A stretch of DNA of 64,000 nucleotides from Gramella sp. AN32 (GCF_023718305.1 NZ_QEYO01000006.1:62001-126000); one strand, 5' to 3'; positions 7,622-17,017 are shown, numbered from the stretch's first letter. Numbers and translations: made by a program. Notes: generated by a model from the sequence alone, not told the origin.

Positions 7622-8826
7622 TAATTAAAAATAAGAAGATTAATATCTCTATATGAAAGATTAAACCAATCGGCAATACTTTTGTTGGTTAAAATTCCGT
7701 GGTAAAAATACAATCCATTTCTTAGACCTTTGTCAAATCTTAGTGTATTTTCCAAACCACCTTCCTCGGCAATATGTAAAAGGTATGGCGTAAAAATATT
7801 GCTGATGGATAGGGAAGAGGTTCTCGCATAACGAGAAGGGATATTGGGAACACAATAGTGAATCACTTCGTGCTTTGTAAATATAGGATCGTCATGTGAA
7901 GTAATTTCACTGGTTTCTACACAACCACCCATATCTATACTAACATCAATTACTACCGCGCCTTTTTTCATGGACTGCACCAGCTCTTCTGAAATCAACA
8001 CCGGTGATCTGTCCTTTCCACGGACCGCGCCAATTAGAACATCACAGCGTTTCAACGCTTTCGATAAATTTTTAGGCTGAATGGTACTCGTATAAAAAGT
8101 GCTTTTAAGGTTTGACTGAATGTGCCTTAGTTTGGTAAGCGAACTATCAAAAACTTTAACGCTGGCCCCTAAACCAATGGCTGATCTTGCCGCGAATTCT
8201 CCAACTGTACCAGCACCAATAATCACTACTTCAACTGGAGGAACACCACTAATATTTCCAAACATAAGGCCATTTCCTTTAGTATTATTGCTCATTATCT
8301 CCGAAGCAATTAATACAGAGGCGGTACCGGCAATTTCACTTAAAGCTTTTACTATAGGATAGCTTCCATCATCGTCTTTGATGAACTCAAAGCCCAGAGC
8401 GGTAATCCTTTTTTCGGCCAATTTTTCGAAGTACTCTTTGCACTGCGTTTTTATTTGTAAAGCCGAAATTAGGATAGATTGTGGATTCATCATCTCCAAT
8501 TCTTCTATGGATGGGGGTTCTATTTTGAGGATCATGGGACAGCCCCATATTTTTTTTGTCTCGTTAGTGATTTGAGCCCCGGCATCGGAATAGTCCTTAT
8601 CGCCAAATCTAGCCCATTTTCCGGCGCCAGATTCGATCATCACTCTATGGCCATGAGCAGTAATTGCGGCGACAGCATCTGGGCTTAAGCAAATTCTCTT
8701 TTCCTGATAAGCAGTTTCTTTGGGGATTCCAATAAAGAGCTCTCCTTTCTTTTTCGAAATTTCTAATGTTTCTTCCTGAGGTAGTAATTGCTCTTTGGTA
8801 AAAGGGGATATCTGCTGTTTCGCCAT
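7621..8826 (-). CDS. ald: Alanine dehydrogenase
   Basis: NAD-dependent enzyme interconverting L-alanine and pyruvate plus ammonia. The 401-residue chain begins with an unusual leader of about 30 residues, then shows the AlaDH/PNT N-terminal domain (FIGIPKETAYQEKRICLSPDAV with the conserved Lys/Arg) and the NAD-binding domain with the Rossmann turn GAGTVGEFAA and a later VIDVSIDMGGCVETS. Flavobacterial Ald proteins share this longer N-terminus. It lies in a leftward group with tsaE and porX upstream and is coupled to the small membrane protein downstream. Pyridine nucleotide transhydrogenase alpha is related but larger, so Ald is the better call. Confidence 0.9.
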   Translation of the reverse strand: MAKQQISPFTKEQLLPQEETLEISKKKGELFIGIPKETAYQEKRICLSPDAVAAITAHGHRVMIESGAGKWARFGDKDYSDAGAQITNETKKIWGCPMILKIEPPSIEELEMMNPQSILISALQIKTQCKEYFEKLAEKRITALGFEFIKDDDGSYPIVKALSEIAGTASVLIASEIMSNNTKGNGLMFGNISGVPPVEVVIIGAGTVGEFAARSAIGLGASVKVFDSSLTKLRHIQSNLKSTFYTSTIQPKNLSKALKRCDVLIGAVRGKDRSPVLISEELVQSMKKGAVVIDVSIDMGGCVETSEITSHDDPIFTKHEVIHYCVPNIPSRYARTSSLSISNIFTPYLLHIAEEGGLENTLRFDKGLRNGLYFYHGILTNKSIADWFNLSYRDINLLIFN

Positions 8827-8883
8827 CGGTTGATAGGTTAAAACAGTTAAATTACAATTAAATTAATAAAGTAAAAAAGAGAA

Positions 8884-9486
8884 TTAAAGCTTACGGTAAT
8901 ATTCTTCTAAGATGGCATTTCCAGAATATGAATCTTCATCAAAATTTTCATTTTCCTGAAAATGTTTAAATTCTTTCCTATCGTTATCAGAAAGATCATT
9001 AAATACTGAAACTTCGGTTTCATCCAACTCTGAAAGATCTATTCCATACACACGGTCAAAGATTTTAATCCTTATCAAGTAAACGATTGATAGAATAACA
9101 ATAAAAAAAGGAGCTAGATAAATAAGCTGATCAATATCCATGAATTTTGTTTCGAGATATACATCTTGATAAAATAATATTACTATTTGAAAAGAATACA
9201 TTGCTATTGGTATCAGTATTACATGATACCACCAATGTTTACAGGTAAAAAACCAAATTAACAATAAAAATAGAGGAGTAACCTTACCCAAGTATGTCCA
9301 AGCGGCGGTTAATACATTTTCATAATATTTACTTTCATAGGTAAAAAAAGAATTTTCCCAAACAGGAGTGCTTGGGAAAATTTCATATAAATAAAATATA
9401 TATGGTGAAAAAGCGATGCAAACCGCAACAATACTACCCAGCAGCAGGGACTTTGATTGTAGTTTTATCGACTGCTTGTTTTTCAA
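8884..9486 (-). CDS. Four-helix membrane protein of unknown function
   Basis: The 200-residue product has about four membrane helices (near residues 12-33, 66-82, 89-108 and 120-137) and an acidic cytoplasmic-looking tail of about 60 residues (LSELDETEVSVFNDLSDNDRKEF). I do not recognise the family. The ATG at 9486 lies inside the 3' part of a short upstream frame for a secreted peptide (9434-9580) read in a different frame, overlapping by 53 bases; this suggests coupled translation of the two. It sits between tsaE and ald in the same orientation. Confidence 0.75.
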   Translation of the reverse strand: MKNKQSIKLQSKSLLLGSIVAVCIAFSPYIFYLYEIFPSTPVWENSFFTYESKYYENVLTAAWTYLGKVTPLFLLLIWFFTCKHWWYHVILIPIAMYSFQIVILFYQDVYLETKFMDIDQLIYLAPFFIVILSIVYLIRIKIFDRVYGIDLSELDETEVSVFNDLSDNDRKEFKHFQENENFDEDSYSGNAILEEYYRKL

Positions 9487-9580
9487 TTTTATTATTATTG
9501 TTATCTTCGCTAGAAGTCGAAGTTACAAAAAAACTTGCTCCAAAAATAGCTGCGGCGAATAATATTGCTTTAATTTTCAT
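9434..9580 (-). CDS. Small secreted peptide precursor (48 aa)
   Basis: Read from ATG 9580 this frame gives 48 residues: a basic start (MKIKAI), a hydrophobic core (LFAAAIFGASFFVTST), a run of acidic and Asn residues (EDNNNNK), and a C-terminal basic/hydrophobic end (AVDKTTIKVPAAG) before TAG. This is the layout of an exported peptide. No SPase II Cys is present, so cleavage by signal peptidase I near ST-SSE is possible. It overlaps the start of the downstream membrane protein gene by 53 bases. Function unknown; a peptide signal or envelope peptide is conceivable, but nothing in the sequence proves it. Confidence 0.6.
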   Translation of the reverse strand: MKIKAILFAAAIFGASFFVTSTSSEDNNNNKIEKQAVDKTTIKVPAAG

Positions 9581-9862
9581 CTTTATTTAGATTTTAAGAT
9601 TGGTATTCCGTTTTGTTTCTGTTACAAACATATAACAACCTTAAATCCTGTGCTTTACTACATTAATCGTATCTTTGCACCTTTTTTTAAGCCAAAATTT
9701 TGGCAAAAAAGCACAATTCATTTTATAGATATGTTAGCTTAAATTTATCTATAAATCGTTTAATGAAATGAAATCATAAAATTTCATTTTATAAAGAAAC
9801 CGAAAAGTAATAAAATTCTTACAAATATTCTTTCAACCTTATTTGACGTTTAAATGAAATTG
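9581..9862. other. AT-rich intergenic stretch with three inverted repeats and a forward promoter-like motif
   Basis: No gene is seen. TATCTTTG (9669-9676, plus strand) fits the -7 promoter consensus although the next plus-strand gene is over 2 kb away. Downstream are the palindrome GCCAAAATTTTGGC (9691-9704), the inverted pair TTTATAGATA/TATCTATAAA (9722-9731, 9746-9755) and a related GAAAT/ATTTC pair near 9765-9790. A small RNA is possible but unproven. Confidence 0.4.
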
Positions 9863-10273
9863 TTAACAAAACTTTAACATTCTTTCTTCACTTGACATGA
9901 CTTTTATGATCAATTTTTGGGTGTTTTCCCCCATTAAGTTTTTGATCTTCTCTGGCCATTCAATTAAAATCCAATTATCAGAATCCAAGTAATCCTCAAT
10001 CCCAATATCTAAAGCTTCAGATTCATCATTTAACCGGTATAGGTCGAAATGGTAAACTGAACCCTCATCTGAATCGTAATGGTTAACTAGTGAAAACGTG
10101 GGACTGGAGGTAGCGCCTGTAACGCCTAGTGCTTTGACCAACTCTTTTATTAGAGTAGTTTTGCCTGCACCCATTTCACCGTAGAAAAGCAAAGTTTTGC
10201 TTTTAGTATTTTCAAGTATAAACTTGACGGCTGTATCCAGTTCTCGAAGTTTGTAGGTTAACTCCATATTCAA
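9863..10273 (-). CDS. tsaE: tRNA threonylcarbamoyladenosine biosynthesis ATPase TsaE
   Basis: TsaE is the P-loop ATPase that supports TsaB/TsaD in making the t6A37 modification of ANN-decoding tRNAs. The 136-residue protein has Walker A GEMGAGKTTL, the family motif SSPTFSLVNHY, and the aromatic/acidic segment VYHFDLYRL followed by GIEDYLDSDNWILIEWPE, all standard for TsaE. The start may be ATG 10273 or 10267; the difference is two residues. It follows porX in the same direction with a gap of 123 bases. Confidence 0.95.
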   Translation of the reverse strand: MNMELTYKLRELDTAVKFILENTKSKTLLFYGEMGAGKTTLIKELVKALGVTGATSSPTFSLVNHYDSDEGSVYHFDLYRLNDESEALDIGIEDYLDSDNWILIEWPEKIKNLMGENTQKLIIKVMSSEERMLKFC

Positions 10274-10396
10274 TATGTCAGATTCGGGATGGTAAATATA
10301 TATAAAAATATCTACAAACCGCTACAACTATCTGATGTTCATATTATTGTGAAATATAAATAAGCATTTAAACGGTATAAAAATACCTTTTATCGA

Positions 10397-11947
10397 TTAT
10401 TTAGGATTCAGGACTACAAATGGGATTACAACCTCTTCTAAAGAAATGCCTCCATGTTGGTAGGTATTTTTGTAATAACTAACATAATGATTGAAATTAT
10501 TAGGGTAAGCGAAGAATAAATCTTCTTTTGCAAAAATATAGGAACTGGACATATTAATAGTGGGCAGGTAAACAGATTTTGGATCCTCTATCGCGAGCAC
10601 TTCCTTTTTTTCATAAGTGAGGCTCCTCCCAGTTTTATACCTCAAATTTAAACTGGTGTTCTTATCGCCTATTACTTTAGAAGGATTTTTTACATTTATT
10701 GTTCCATGATCTGTAGTAATAATTAATTTAAAGCCTAATTGCTGTGCTTTTTGTATGATCTCCAAAAGCGGTGAATTTTTAAACCAACTTTGGGTTAGAC
10801 TTCTATAAGACTTATCATTCGATGCAAGTTCTTTAATAACTTCCATTTCTGTCTTGCTGTGGGACAGCATGTCTACAAAGTTGTATACAAGCACCGTAAG
10901 ATCGTTGTCTTTTTGACCCTTAAAATTATCAACCAATTTTTTACCGGCTTTAAGACTGGTTATTTTGTGGTATTCATATTTGTAATCTTTCCCTAACCTT
11001 TTAAGTTGTTCTTTCAGAAACTGTTCTTCATATAAATTTTTACCACCTTCTTCAACATCATTTTTCCAATATTCCGGGTATAGCTTTTCCATTTCACTAG
11101 GCATCAATCCAGAAAAGATGGCATTACGCGCATATTGTGTGGCAGTAGGTAGGATACTGTAATAAGGTACTTCTTTCTCCTTTTTATAAAAAGTATTCAC
11201 GATAGGTTCCAATGTTTTCCACTGGTCATATCTTAAATTATCCACAACCACTAATAAGGTAGTTTGTTCAGAGCTAAGTTCAGGAACTACAAGTTTTTTG
11301 AACAAAGTGTGGGACATTACCGGAGCTTCAGCATTTTTTTCAAACCAGGACTCATAATTTTTTGATATAAATTTAAAGAACTGGTTATTCGCTTCAGATT
11401 TTTGGGATTCCAGGATTTCAAACATACCTGAATCTTCAATTTCTTCCAGTTGAATTTCCCAGTAAATCAATTTCTGATACAGTTCCGCCCACTCTTCAAA
11501 AGAATTTACCTGTGACATTTCCATGGCAATTTTCCTAAATTCCTGCTGATAATTGGAAGTGGTCTTTTCAGAAATAAGCCTGGAATGATCCAAATTCTTT
11601 TTAATACTCAGTAAAATTTGATTTGGATTTACAGGCTTTATAAGATAATCTGCGATTTTAGATCCAATCGCTTCTTCCATAATATATTCCTCTTCACTTT
11701 TAGTGATCATCACAATAGGAAGTGTTTCCCTCTTTTCTTTAATTTCAGATAGTGTTTCTAATCCCGTAAGGCCGGGCATATTTTCATCAAGGAATACAAT
11801 GTCAAAATTTTCCGTTTCAATTAATTCTAAAGCTTCGGTTCCACTTTTACAGGTTTGCACCTCATAACCTCTGGTTTCCAGAAAAATAATGTGAGGTTTT
11901 AGAAGATCAATTTCGTCATCTACCCATAAAATTTTGATATTGTTCAT
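10397..11947 (-). CDS. porX: PorX-type response regulator with PglZ-family phosphatase-like domain
   Basis: PorX regulates the type IX secretion system in Bacteroidota. The 516-residue protein has an N-terminal receiver domain (ILWVDDEID, phosphoacceptor Asp54 in VFLDENMPG, conserved Lys in YLIKPV), a helical linker around 130-200, and a C-terminal alkaline phosphatase-like PglZ domain with metal-site motifs (VVVDNLRYDQW; TTDHGTINV; HGGISLEEVV). The frame stays open to 12007, but the extra residues are not family-like and would overlap the divergent HD gene, so ATG 11947 (MNNIKILWVDDE) is chosen. Its presence argues that the organism secretes proteins by T9SS. Confidence 0.95.
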   Translation of the reverse strand: MNNIKILWVDDEIDLLKPHIIFLETRGYEVQTCKSGTEALELIETENFDIVFLDENMPGLTGLETLSEIKEKRETLPIVMITKSEEEYIMEEAIGSKIADYLIKPVNPNQILLSIKKNLDHSRLISEKTTSNYQQEFRKIAMEMSQVNSFEEWAELYQKLIYWEIQLEEIEDSGMFEILESQKSEANNQFFKFISKNYESWFEKNAEAPVMSHTLFKKLVVPELSSEQTTLLVVVDNLRYDQWKTLEPIVNTFYKKEKEVPYYSILPTATQYARNAIFSGLMPSEMEKLYPEYWKNDVEEGGKNLYEEQFLKEQLKRLGKDYKYEYHKITSLKAGKKLVDNFKGQKDNDLTVLVYNFVDMLSHSKTEMEVIKELASNDKSYRSLTQSWFKNSPLLEIIQKAQQLGFKLIITTDHGTINVKNPSKVIGDKNTSLNLRYKTGRSLTYEKKEVLAIEDPKSVYLPTINMSSSYIFAKEDLFFAYPNNFNHYVSYYKNTYQHGGISLEEVVIPFVVLNPK

Positions 11948-11984
11948 ATACGTATATTTGTTACTAATTATATAGAATTTAAGC

Positions 11985-13214
11985 TTGGCTTCCCAAACAA
12001 AACTCAAAATATTAAACGATCCAATTTACGGTTTTATTACCATCCCAAGTGATCGCATATTTCAAATCATAGAGCATCCTTATTTTCAAAGATTACGCCG
12101 AATTTCCCAAATGGGACTTTCGTACCTGGTGTATCCGGGTGCCCATCACACTAGATTTCATCATGCTTTAGGTTGTGTGCATTTAATGCAAAAGACGGTG
12201 AATGTGCTTAAGCTTAAGGGTGTGGCGATTTCCCAGGAAGAGGAAGAAGCATTATTAATTTCTATTCTAATGCATGATATTGGCCATGGTCCTTTTAGCC
12301 ATGCCATGGAGCATAGCCTTGTGGAAAATGTTGATCATGAGTCTATTTCCCTCATTTTTATGCAGGAAATGAACCGGAACTTTAACCAAAGTTTAACTCT
12401 GGCCATAAAAATGTTTAAGGGGGAATATGAGCGGAATTTCATGAATCAGTTAATTTCCAGTCAGCTGGATATGGATCGGCTGGATTATCTTAAACGAGAT
12501 AGTTTTTATACCGGTGCTGCGGAAGGCAACATTAATAGTGAACGTTTGATCACCATGCTGAATGTGGTAAATGATGAATTGGTGGTTGAAGAAAAAGGAA
12601 TATATTCCGTAGAAAAATTTCTTATTGGCAGAAGACTTATGTACTGGCAGGTTTATTTGCATAAGACCAGCCTGGTCGCAGAGCAACTTTTAATTAGGGT
12701 ATTAAAGAGGGCTAAGGAATTAATAGGACAAGACGGTGAGCTAGAGGCCAGTGAGCCGCTGCTTTATTTTCTGAATAATAAAATAAGGCTTAATAATTTT
12801 GATCTCAATACGATTGATCATTTTGCCAGGCTGGATGACTACGATGTAATTTCTGCCATGAAAAACTGGGTTTCGCACGACGATTTTGTGCTCAGCAATC
12901 TTTCAGAAATGATTATTAATCGAAATTTGCTAAAAGTCAAGATCAAGAAAAAGAAACCTTCAGATGCGAAACTTGGATCAAAAATGATCGCTCTTCAGAA
13001 AAAATATAGTATAACTGAGAAAGAGGCTGCATATTTTGTATTTGATGGTGAAATTGCCAATCTCGCCTATAAAAATGAAATTGATAACATTAATATCCTT
13101 CAGAAAAATGGGAAAATTTGTGATGTGGTAAAGGTTTCCGATCAGTTTAATTTAGAAGCCCTCACAAAAACTGTTACAAAATATTATATGTGTTATCCCA
13201 AAGTTAAACATTAA
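11985..13214 (+). CDS. HD-domain phosphohydrolase
   Basis: The 409-residue protein belongs to the dGTPase/SAMHD1-like HD superfamily: HTRFHHALG gives the first metal His, MHDIGHGPFSHAMEH the HD pair and neighbouring residues, and SQLDMDRLDYLKRDS the last Asp. Substrate is unknown, though nucleotide triphosphate hydrolysis is typical. There is no ATG in frame before family-conserved residues; the best start is TTG 11985, giving MASQTKLKILNDPIYGFI. It is divergent from porX with 37 bases between, and its stop lies 24 bases upstream of lpxD. Confidence 0.88.
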   Translation: MASQTKLKILNDPIYGFITIPSDRIFQIIEHPYFQRLRRISQMGLSYLVYPGAHHTRFHHALGCVHLMQKTVNVLKLKGVAISQEEEEALLISILMHDIGHGPFSHAMEHSLVENVDHESISLIFMQEMNRNFNQSLTLAIKMFKGEYERNFMNQLISSQLDMDRLDYLKRDSFYTGAAEGNINSERLITMLNVVNDELVVEEKGIYSVEKFLIGRRLMYWQVYLHKTSLVAEQLLIRVLKRAKELIGQDGELEASEPLLYFLNNKIRLNNFDLNTIDHFARLDDYDVISAMKNWVSHDDFVLSNLSEMIINRNLLKVKIKKKKPSDAKLGSKMIALQKKYSITEKEAAYFVFDGEIANLAYKNEIDNINILQKNGKICDVVKVSDQFNLEALTKTVTKYYMCYPKVKH

Positions 13215-13225
13215 CTCATTTTTTT

Positions 13226-13233
13226 TACTTTTG
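13226..13233 (+). promoter_or_regulatory. Promoter -7 element before lpxD
   Basis: TACTTTTG fits TAnnTTTG and ends five bases before the lpxD ATG at 13239, so the lipid A operon mRNA would be nearly leaderless. No clear -33 TTG was found at the right distance, so this is tentative. Confidence 0.45.
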
Positions 13234-13238
13234 CCAGA

Positions 13239-14264
13239 ATGAAATTCACAGCAGCGCAGATAGCAGAAATATTGGAGGGTGAAGTAGAGGGGAATCCGGA
13301 AGCGGAAGTTTCTGAACTTGCAAAAATTGAAGAAGGCACAAAAGGCAGCCTAACTTTTTTGAGCAATCCTAAGTATAATTCTTTTTTATATACGACCAAT
13401 GCCAGCATCACCATCGTAAATAGCGATTTTGAAGTGGAGCAACCTATAACAACTACCTTAATTAAAGTTAAGGATGCTTATAAAGCATTTTCAACCTTAC
13501 TTACCTATTATAATCAGGTAAAACTTAATAAAAGTGGAATTGAAGAACCAAATTATATTTCCGAATCTGCCGAATTCGGAAAGGAAATATATTTAGGGGC
13601 ATTTTCTTATTTGGGGAATCAGGTTAAAATTGGTGACCATGTTAAGATTTATCCGAATGTATATATTGGCGATAATGTGAAAATTGGAAACAATGTAACC
13701 ATCTTTGCCGGGGTAAAGATTTATTCTGAAACTATTATAGGGGATAATTGTACTATTCATAGTGGTGTAGTTTTAGGTGCTGATGGTTTTGGTTTTAGTC
13801 CCGAAGAAGGCGGGCAATATTTAAAAGTCCCGCAAATTGGAAATGTGGTTGTTGAAAATAATGTAGATATTGGCGCAGCTACGACGATAGACCGGGCAAC
13901 ATTAGGCTCTACAATCATACGCGAGGGGGTAAAATTGGATAATCATATCCAGATCGCACATAATGTTGAAATAGGAAAACACACCGCCATTGCTGCCCAA
14001 ACCGGGATTGCCGGCTCTACTAAAATCGGCGAAAATTGCCTTATTGGAGGACAGGTTGGTATCGCCGGACATTTAACCATTGGTAATCGGGTTAAAATCC
14101 AGGCACAATCTGGAATAGGTAGGAATATTAAGGACGGTGAAATGTTGCAGGGATCACCGGCAATTTCATACGGAGCTTATAATAAATCTTACATTCACTT
14201 TAAAAATTTGCCTAAAACATTAAATAGGCTGGACCAACTGGAAAAAAAAATAAATAATGGCTGA
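13239..14264 (+). CDS. lpxD: UDP-3-O-(3-hydroxyacyl)glucosamine N-acyltransferase
   Basis: LpxD adds the N-linked hydroxyacyl chain in the third step of lipid A synthesis. The 341-residue protein has the N-terminal uridine-binding domain (about 1-105, GSLTFLSNPKY) and a long left-handed beta helix of hexapeptide repeats (about 106-320, for example IGDNVKIGNNVTI). Catalytic His241 sits in DNHIQIAHNV, matching His239 of the E. coli enzyme. It overlaps the next gene by eight bases, so the lpx genes are coupled. Confidence 0.95.
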   Translation: MKFTAAQIAEILEGEVEGNPEAEVSELAKIEEGTKGSLTFLSNPKYNSFLYTTNASITIVNSDFEVEQPITTTLIKVKDAYKAFSTLLTYYNQVKLNKSGIEEPNYISESAEFGKEIYLGAFSYLGNQVKIGDHVKIYPNVYIGDNVKIGNNVTIFAGVKIYSETIIGDNCTIHSGVVLGADGFGFSPEEGGQYLKVPQIGNVVVENNVDIGAATTIDRATLGSTIIREGVKLDNHIQIAHNVEIGKHTAIAAQTGIAGSTKIGENCLIGGQVGIAGHLTIGNRVKIQAQSGIGRNIKDGEMLQGSPAISYGAYNKSYIHFKNLPKTLNRLDQLEKKINNG

Positions 14265-15657
14265 GAATAGTTCAAAGCAGAATACCATTAAGGAAAAAGT
14301 TTCACTAGAAGGAGTGGGACTACATACAGGGAAAGCAGTTACTTTAACATTTTGTCCTGCCGAAGAGAACACAGGTTATGTGTTTAGAAGGACAGATCTT
14401 GAAGGAAGTCCTGAAATCGAAGCTGATGTTAGCTATGTGGTAAATACACAACGTGGTACCAATTTAGAAAAGAATGGAGTAAAAATCCAGACATCTGAAC
14501 ACGTGCTTGCTTCCTGTGTTGGTTTAGGGATCGATAATATTATTATTGAATTAAATGCTTCTGAACCGCCTATTATGGATGGTTCTTCAAAGTTTTTTGT
14601 CGAAGCTTTAGAAAAAGCGGGGATTGAAGAGCAAGATGCGGAGCGTGAAGAATTTGTAGTGAACGAAATCATTTGCTACCGGGATGAAGAAACCGGAAGC
14701 GAAATAATCGCCATGCCTGCCAATGAATACCAGGTTACCACCATGGTTGATTTTGGAACCAAGGTATTGGGGACTCAAAACGCCTCGATTAATAATCTTT
14801 CAGAATTTAAAACTGAAATAGCCGATTCAAGAACTTTCAGTTTTTTACATGAACTGGAAACCCTTCTAGAACATGGTCTCATTAAAGGTGGTGATCTTAA
14901 CAATGCCATTGTTTATGTTGATAAGGAGATTAGTGAAGACACTATGAAGAAATTAAGAGTGGCCTTTAATCGCGATAAAATTTCCATCAAGCCTAATGGA
15001 ATTTTAGACAACCTTACTTTGCACCATGCAAATGAGGCGGCGAGACATAAACTTCTTGATGTCCTGGGGGATCTTGCCTTAGTAGGAACAAGAATTAAAG
15101 GAAAAATTATTGCTAATAAGCCCGGCCACCATATTAATACGGAATTTGCCAAAAAACTTTCCAAAATCATCAAAGCTGAAAAAAGAAATAACGTTCCCAA
15201 AATAGACCTAAGCCAGATACCTATAATGGACGTAAACGATATTATGGAAACCCTTCCTCATCGTCCTCCCTTTCTTTTAGTAGACAAGATATATGAATTA
15301 ACAGATACGCACGTTATTGGAATGAAAAACGTGACGATGAATGAGCCTTTCTTTGTGGGTCATTTTCCTGGAAAACCGGTAATGCCGGGAGTTCTTCAGG
15401 TAGAAGCCATGGCTCAAACCGGAGGAATTTTAGCGTTAAAATCGGTTCCCGATCCGGAAAACTACCTCACTTATTTTATGAAAATTGATAATGTGAAATT
15501 CAAACAACAGGTAGTTCCGGGAGATACGTTAATTTTTAAACTCGAATTACTGGCACCTATTCGCCGCGGAATTTGCCAAATGCAGGGTTATGCCTTTGTA
15601 AATGGAAAACTTGCTACAGAAGCTATTTTGATGGCTCAGATAGTTAAATCTAAATAA
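14257..15657 (+). CDS. lpxC/fabZ: Bifunctional LpxC deacetylase / FabZ dehydratase fusion
   Basis: The N-terminal ~305 residues are LpxC, the zinc deacetylase that commits UDP-acyl-GlcNAc to lipid A: zinc ligands are His in SEHVLAS and His/Asp in ARHKLLDVLGDL. From about residue 320 (IPIMDVNDIMETLPHRPP) the chain is FabZ, the 3-hydroxyacyl-ACP dehydratase of fatty acid synthesis, with active-site His in VGHFPGKPVMPGVLQVEAMAQ. The fusion is characteristic of Bacteroidota; it joins enzymes that compete for or supply 3-hydroxyacyl chains. Length 466 residues. Two bases separate it from lpxA. Confidence 0.96.
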   Translation: MAENSSKQNTIKEKVSLEGVGLHTGKAVTLTFCPAEENTGYVFRRTDLEGSPEIEADVSYVVNTQRGTNLEKNGVKIQTSEHVLASCVGLGIDNIIIELNASEPPIMDGSSKFFVEALEKAGIEEQDAEREEFVVNEIICYRDEETGSEIIAMPANEYQVTTMVDFGTKVLGTQNASINNLSEFKTEIADSRTFSFLHELETLLEHGLIKGGDLNNAIVYVDKEISEDTMKKLRVAFNRDKISIKPNGILDNLTLHHANEAARHKLLDVLGDLALVGTRIKGKIIANKPGHHINTEFAKKLSKIIKAEKRNNVPKIDLSQIPIMDVNDIMETLPHRPPFLLVDKIYELTDTHVIGMKNVTMNEPFFVGHFPGKPVMPGVLQVEAMAQTGGILALKSVPDPENYLTYFMKIDNVKFKQQVVPGDTLIFKLELLAPIRRGICQMQGYAFVNGKLATEAILMAQIVKSK

Positions 15658-15658
15658 T

Positions 15659-16444
15659 ATGAACCAGCCATTAGCATACGTTCATCCCGGAGCGAAAATA
15701 GCAAAGAATGTAGTGATCGAACCTTTCACCACGATTCATAATAATGTAGTGATAGGAGAAGGATCCTGGATAGGAAGTAACGTTACCATTATGGAGGGTG
15801 CTCGTATCGGTAAAAATTGCAGTATTTTCCCAGGAGCTGTTATTTCAGCAGTACCTCAGGATAAAAAGTTTAATGATGAGGACACTTTAACCATTATAGG
15901 GGATAATACCACCATAAGGGAGTGTGTGACCATAAACCGGGGAACTTCTGATAGAATGAAAACCGTGGTTGGCAGTAATTGTTGGATTATGGCCTATTGT
16001 CATATTGCCCACGATTGTATCGTAGGAGATAATTGTATTTTTTCAAACAATAGTACACTTGCCGGACATATAAATGTTGGCGAACACGTTATACTGGCTG
16101 GAATGGCTGCTATTCAGCAGTTTTGTAGTATAGGAAAACATGCATTTGTAACCGGTGGTTCCATGGTGAGAAAAGATGTACCACCGTTTGTAAAGGCCGG
16201 GCGTGAACCTTTAAGTTACGTTGGAATCAATTCCATAGGTCTTAGACGTCGTGGATTTTCTACGGAAAAGATCAGGGAAATACAGGATATTTACCGAATA
16301 TTATATCAGAAAAATTATAATAACTCACAGGCAGTAGCCATTATTGAAGCAGAAATGCAGGCTACAGCCGAACGTGATGAAATTTTAGAATTTATTAAAA
16401 ACTCTCAGCGGGGTATCATGAAAGGATACTTCAGCTCAAACTAA
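15659..16444 (+). CDS. lpxA: Acyl-ACP--UDP-N-acetylglucosamine O-acyltransferase
   Basis: LpxA performs the first step of lipid A synthesis, moving a 3-hydroxyacyl chain from ACP to UDP-GlcNAc. The 261-residue chain is a hexapeptide-repeat beta helix (residues about 5-190) followed by a helical C-terminal domain. The family motif MAYCHIAHDC carries catalytic His118 (His125 in E. coli). The length is standard. It follows the lpxC/fabZ stop directly and is six bases before efp, so all are one operon. Confidence 0.96.
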   Translation: MNQPLAYVHPGAKIAKNVVIEPFTTIHNNVVIGEGSWIGSNVTIMEGARIGKNCSIFPGAVISAVPQDKKFNDEDTLTIIGDNTTIRECVTINRGTSDRMKTVVGSNCWIMAYCHIAHDCIVGDNCIFSNNSTLAGHINVGEHVILAGMAAIQQFCSIGKHAFVTGGSMVRKDVPPFVKAGREPLSYVGINSIGLRRRGFSTEKIREIQDIYRILYQKNYNNSQAVAIIEAEMQATAERDEILEFIKNSQRGIMKGYFSSN

Positions 16445-16450
16445 ATAAAA

Positions 16451-17017
16451 ATGGCTACTTCAAACGATATAAGAAACGGACTATGTATTAAATACAATCA
16501 CGACATTTACAAAGTGGTGGAATTTTTACATGTAAAACCTGGTAAAGGCCCTGCATTTGTTAGGACTAAACTCAAAAGTGTGACCACCGGGAAAGTTTTG
16601 GATAATACATTTTCCGCGGGGCATAAAATTGAAGATATCCGTGTGGAAACTCATAAGTTTCAGTTTTTATATGAAGACGGTGAATTTTTCCATTTTATGA
16701 ATGTGGAAGATTACACCCAGATTCGACTTACTGAAAATGCTCTGGATATGCCTAAATTATTAAAAGAAGGCGAAGTAGTTACGATTCAAATAAATACTGA
16801 AGATAACATGCCACTCTCTGTGGATATGCCCGCAAGTGTTATTTTGGAAATCACCCAAACGGAGCCTGGTTTAAAAGGAAATACAGCCACCAACGCCACC
16901 AAACCTGCGACTACTGAAACCGGGTATGAGGTAAATGTGCCACTTTTCATCAACGAAGGGGACAAAATTAGAATAGAAACCGATAAAGGCACTTACAAGG
17001 AGAGAATAAAGGAGTGA
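16451..17017 (+). CDS. efp: Translation elongation factor P
   Basis: EF-P relieves ribosome stalling at consecutive prolines. The 188-residue protein has the three beta-barrel domains of the family; the modifiable loop is HVKPGKGPAFVRTK with Lys32 at the tip (position of Lys34 in E. coli). No epmA/epmB is seen nearby. The BlaR1-like protein in this window has two polyproline runs, a plausible client. Encoded in the lipid A operon, as commonly seen in Flavobacteriaceae. Confidence 0.96.
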   Translation: MATSNDIRNGLCIKYNHDIYKVVEFLHVKPGKGPAFVRTKLKSVTTGKVLDNTFSAGHKIEDIRVETHKFQFLYEDGEFFHFMNVEDYTQIRLTENALDMPKLLKEGEVVTIQINTEDNMPLSVDMPASVILEITQTEPGLKGNTATNATKPATTETGYEVNVPLFINEGDKIRIETDKGTYKERIKE

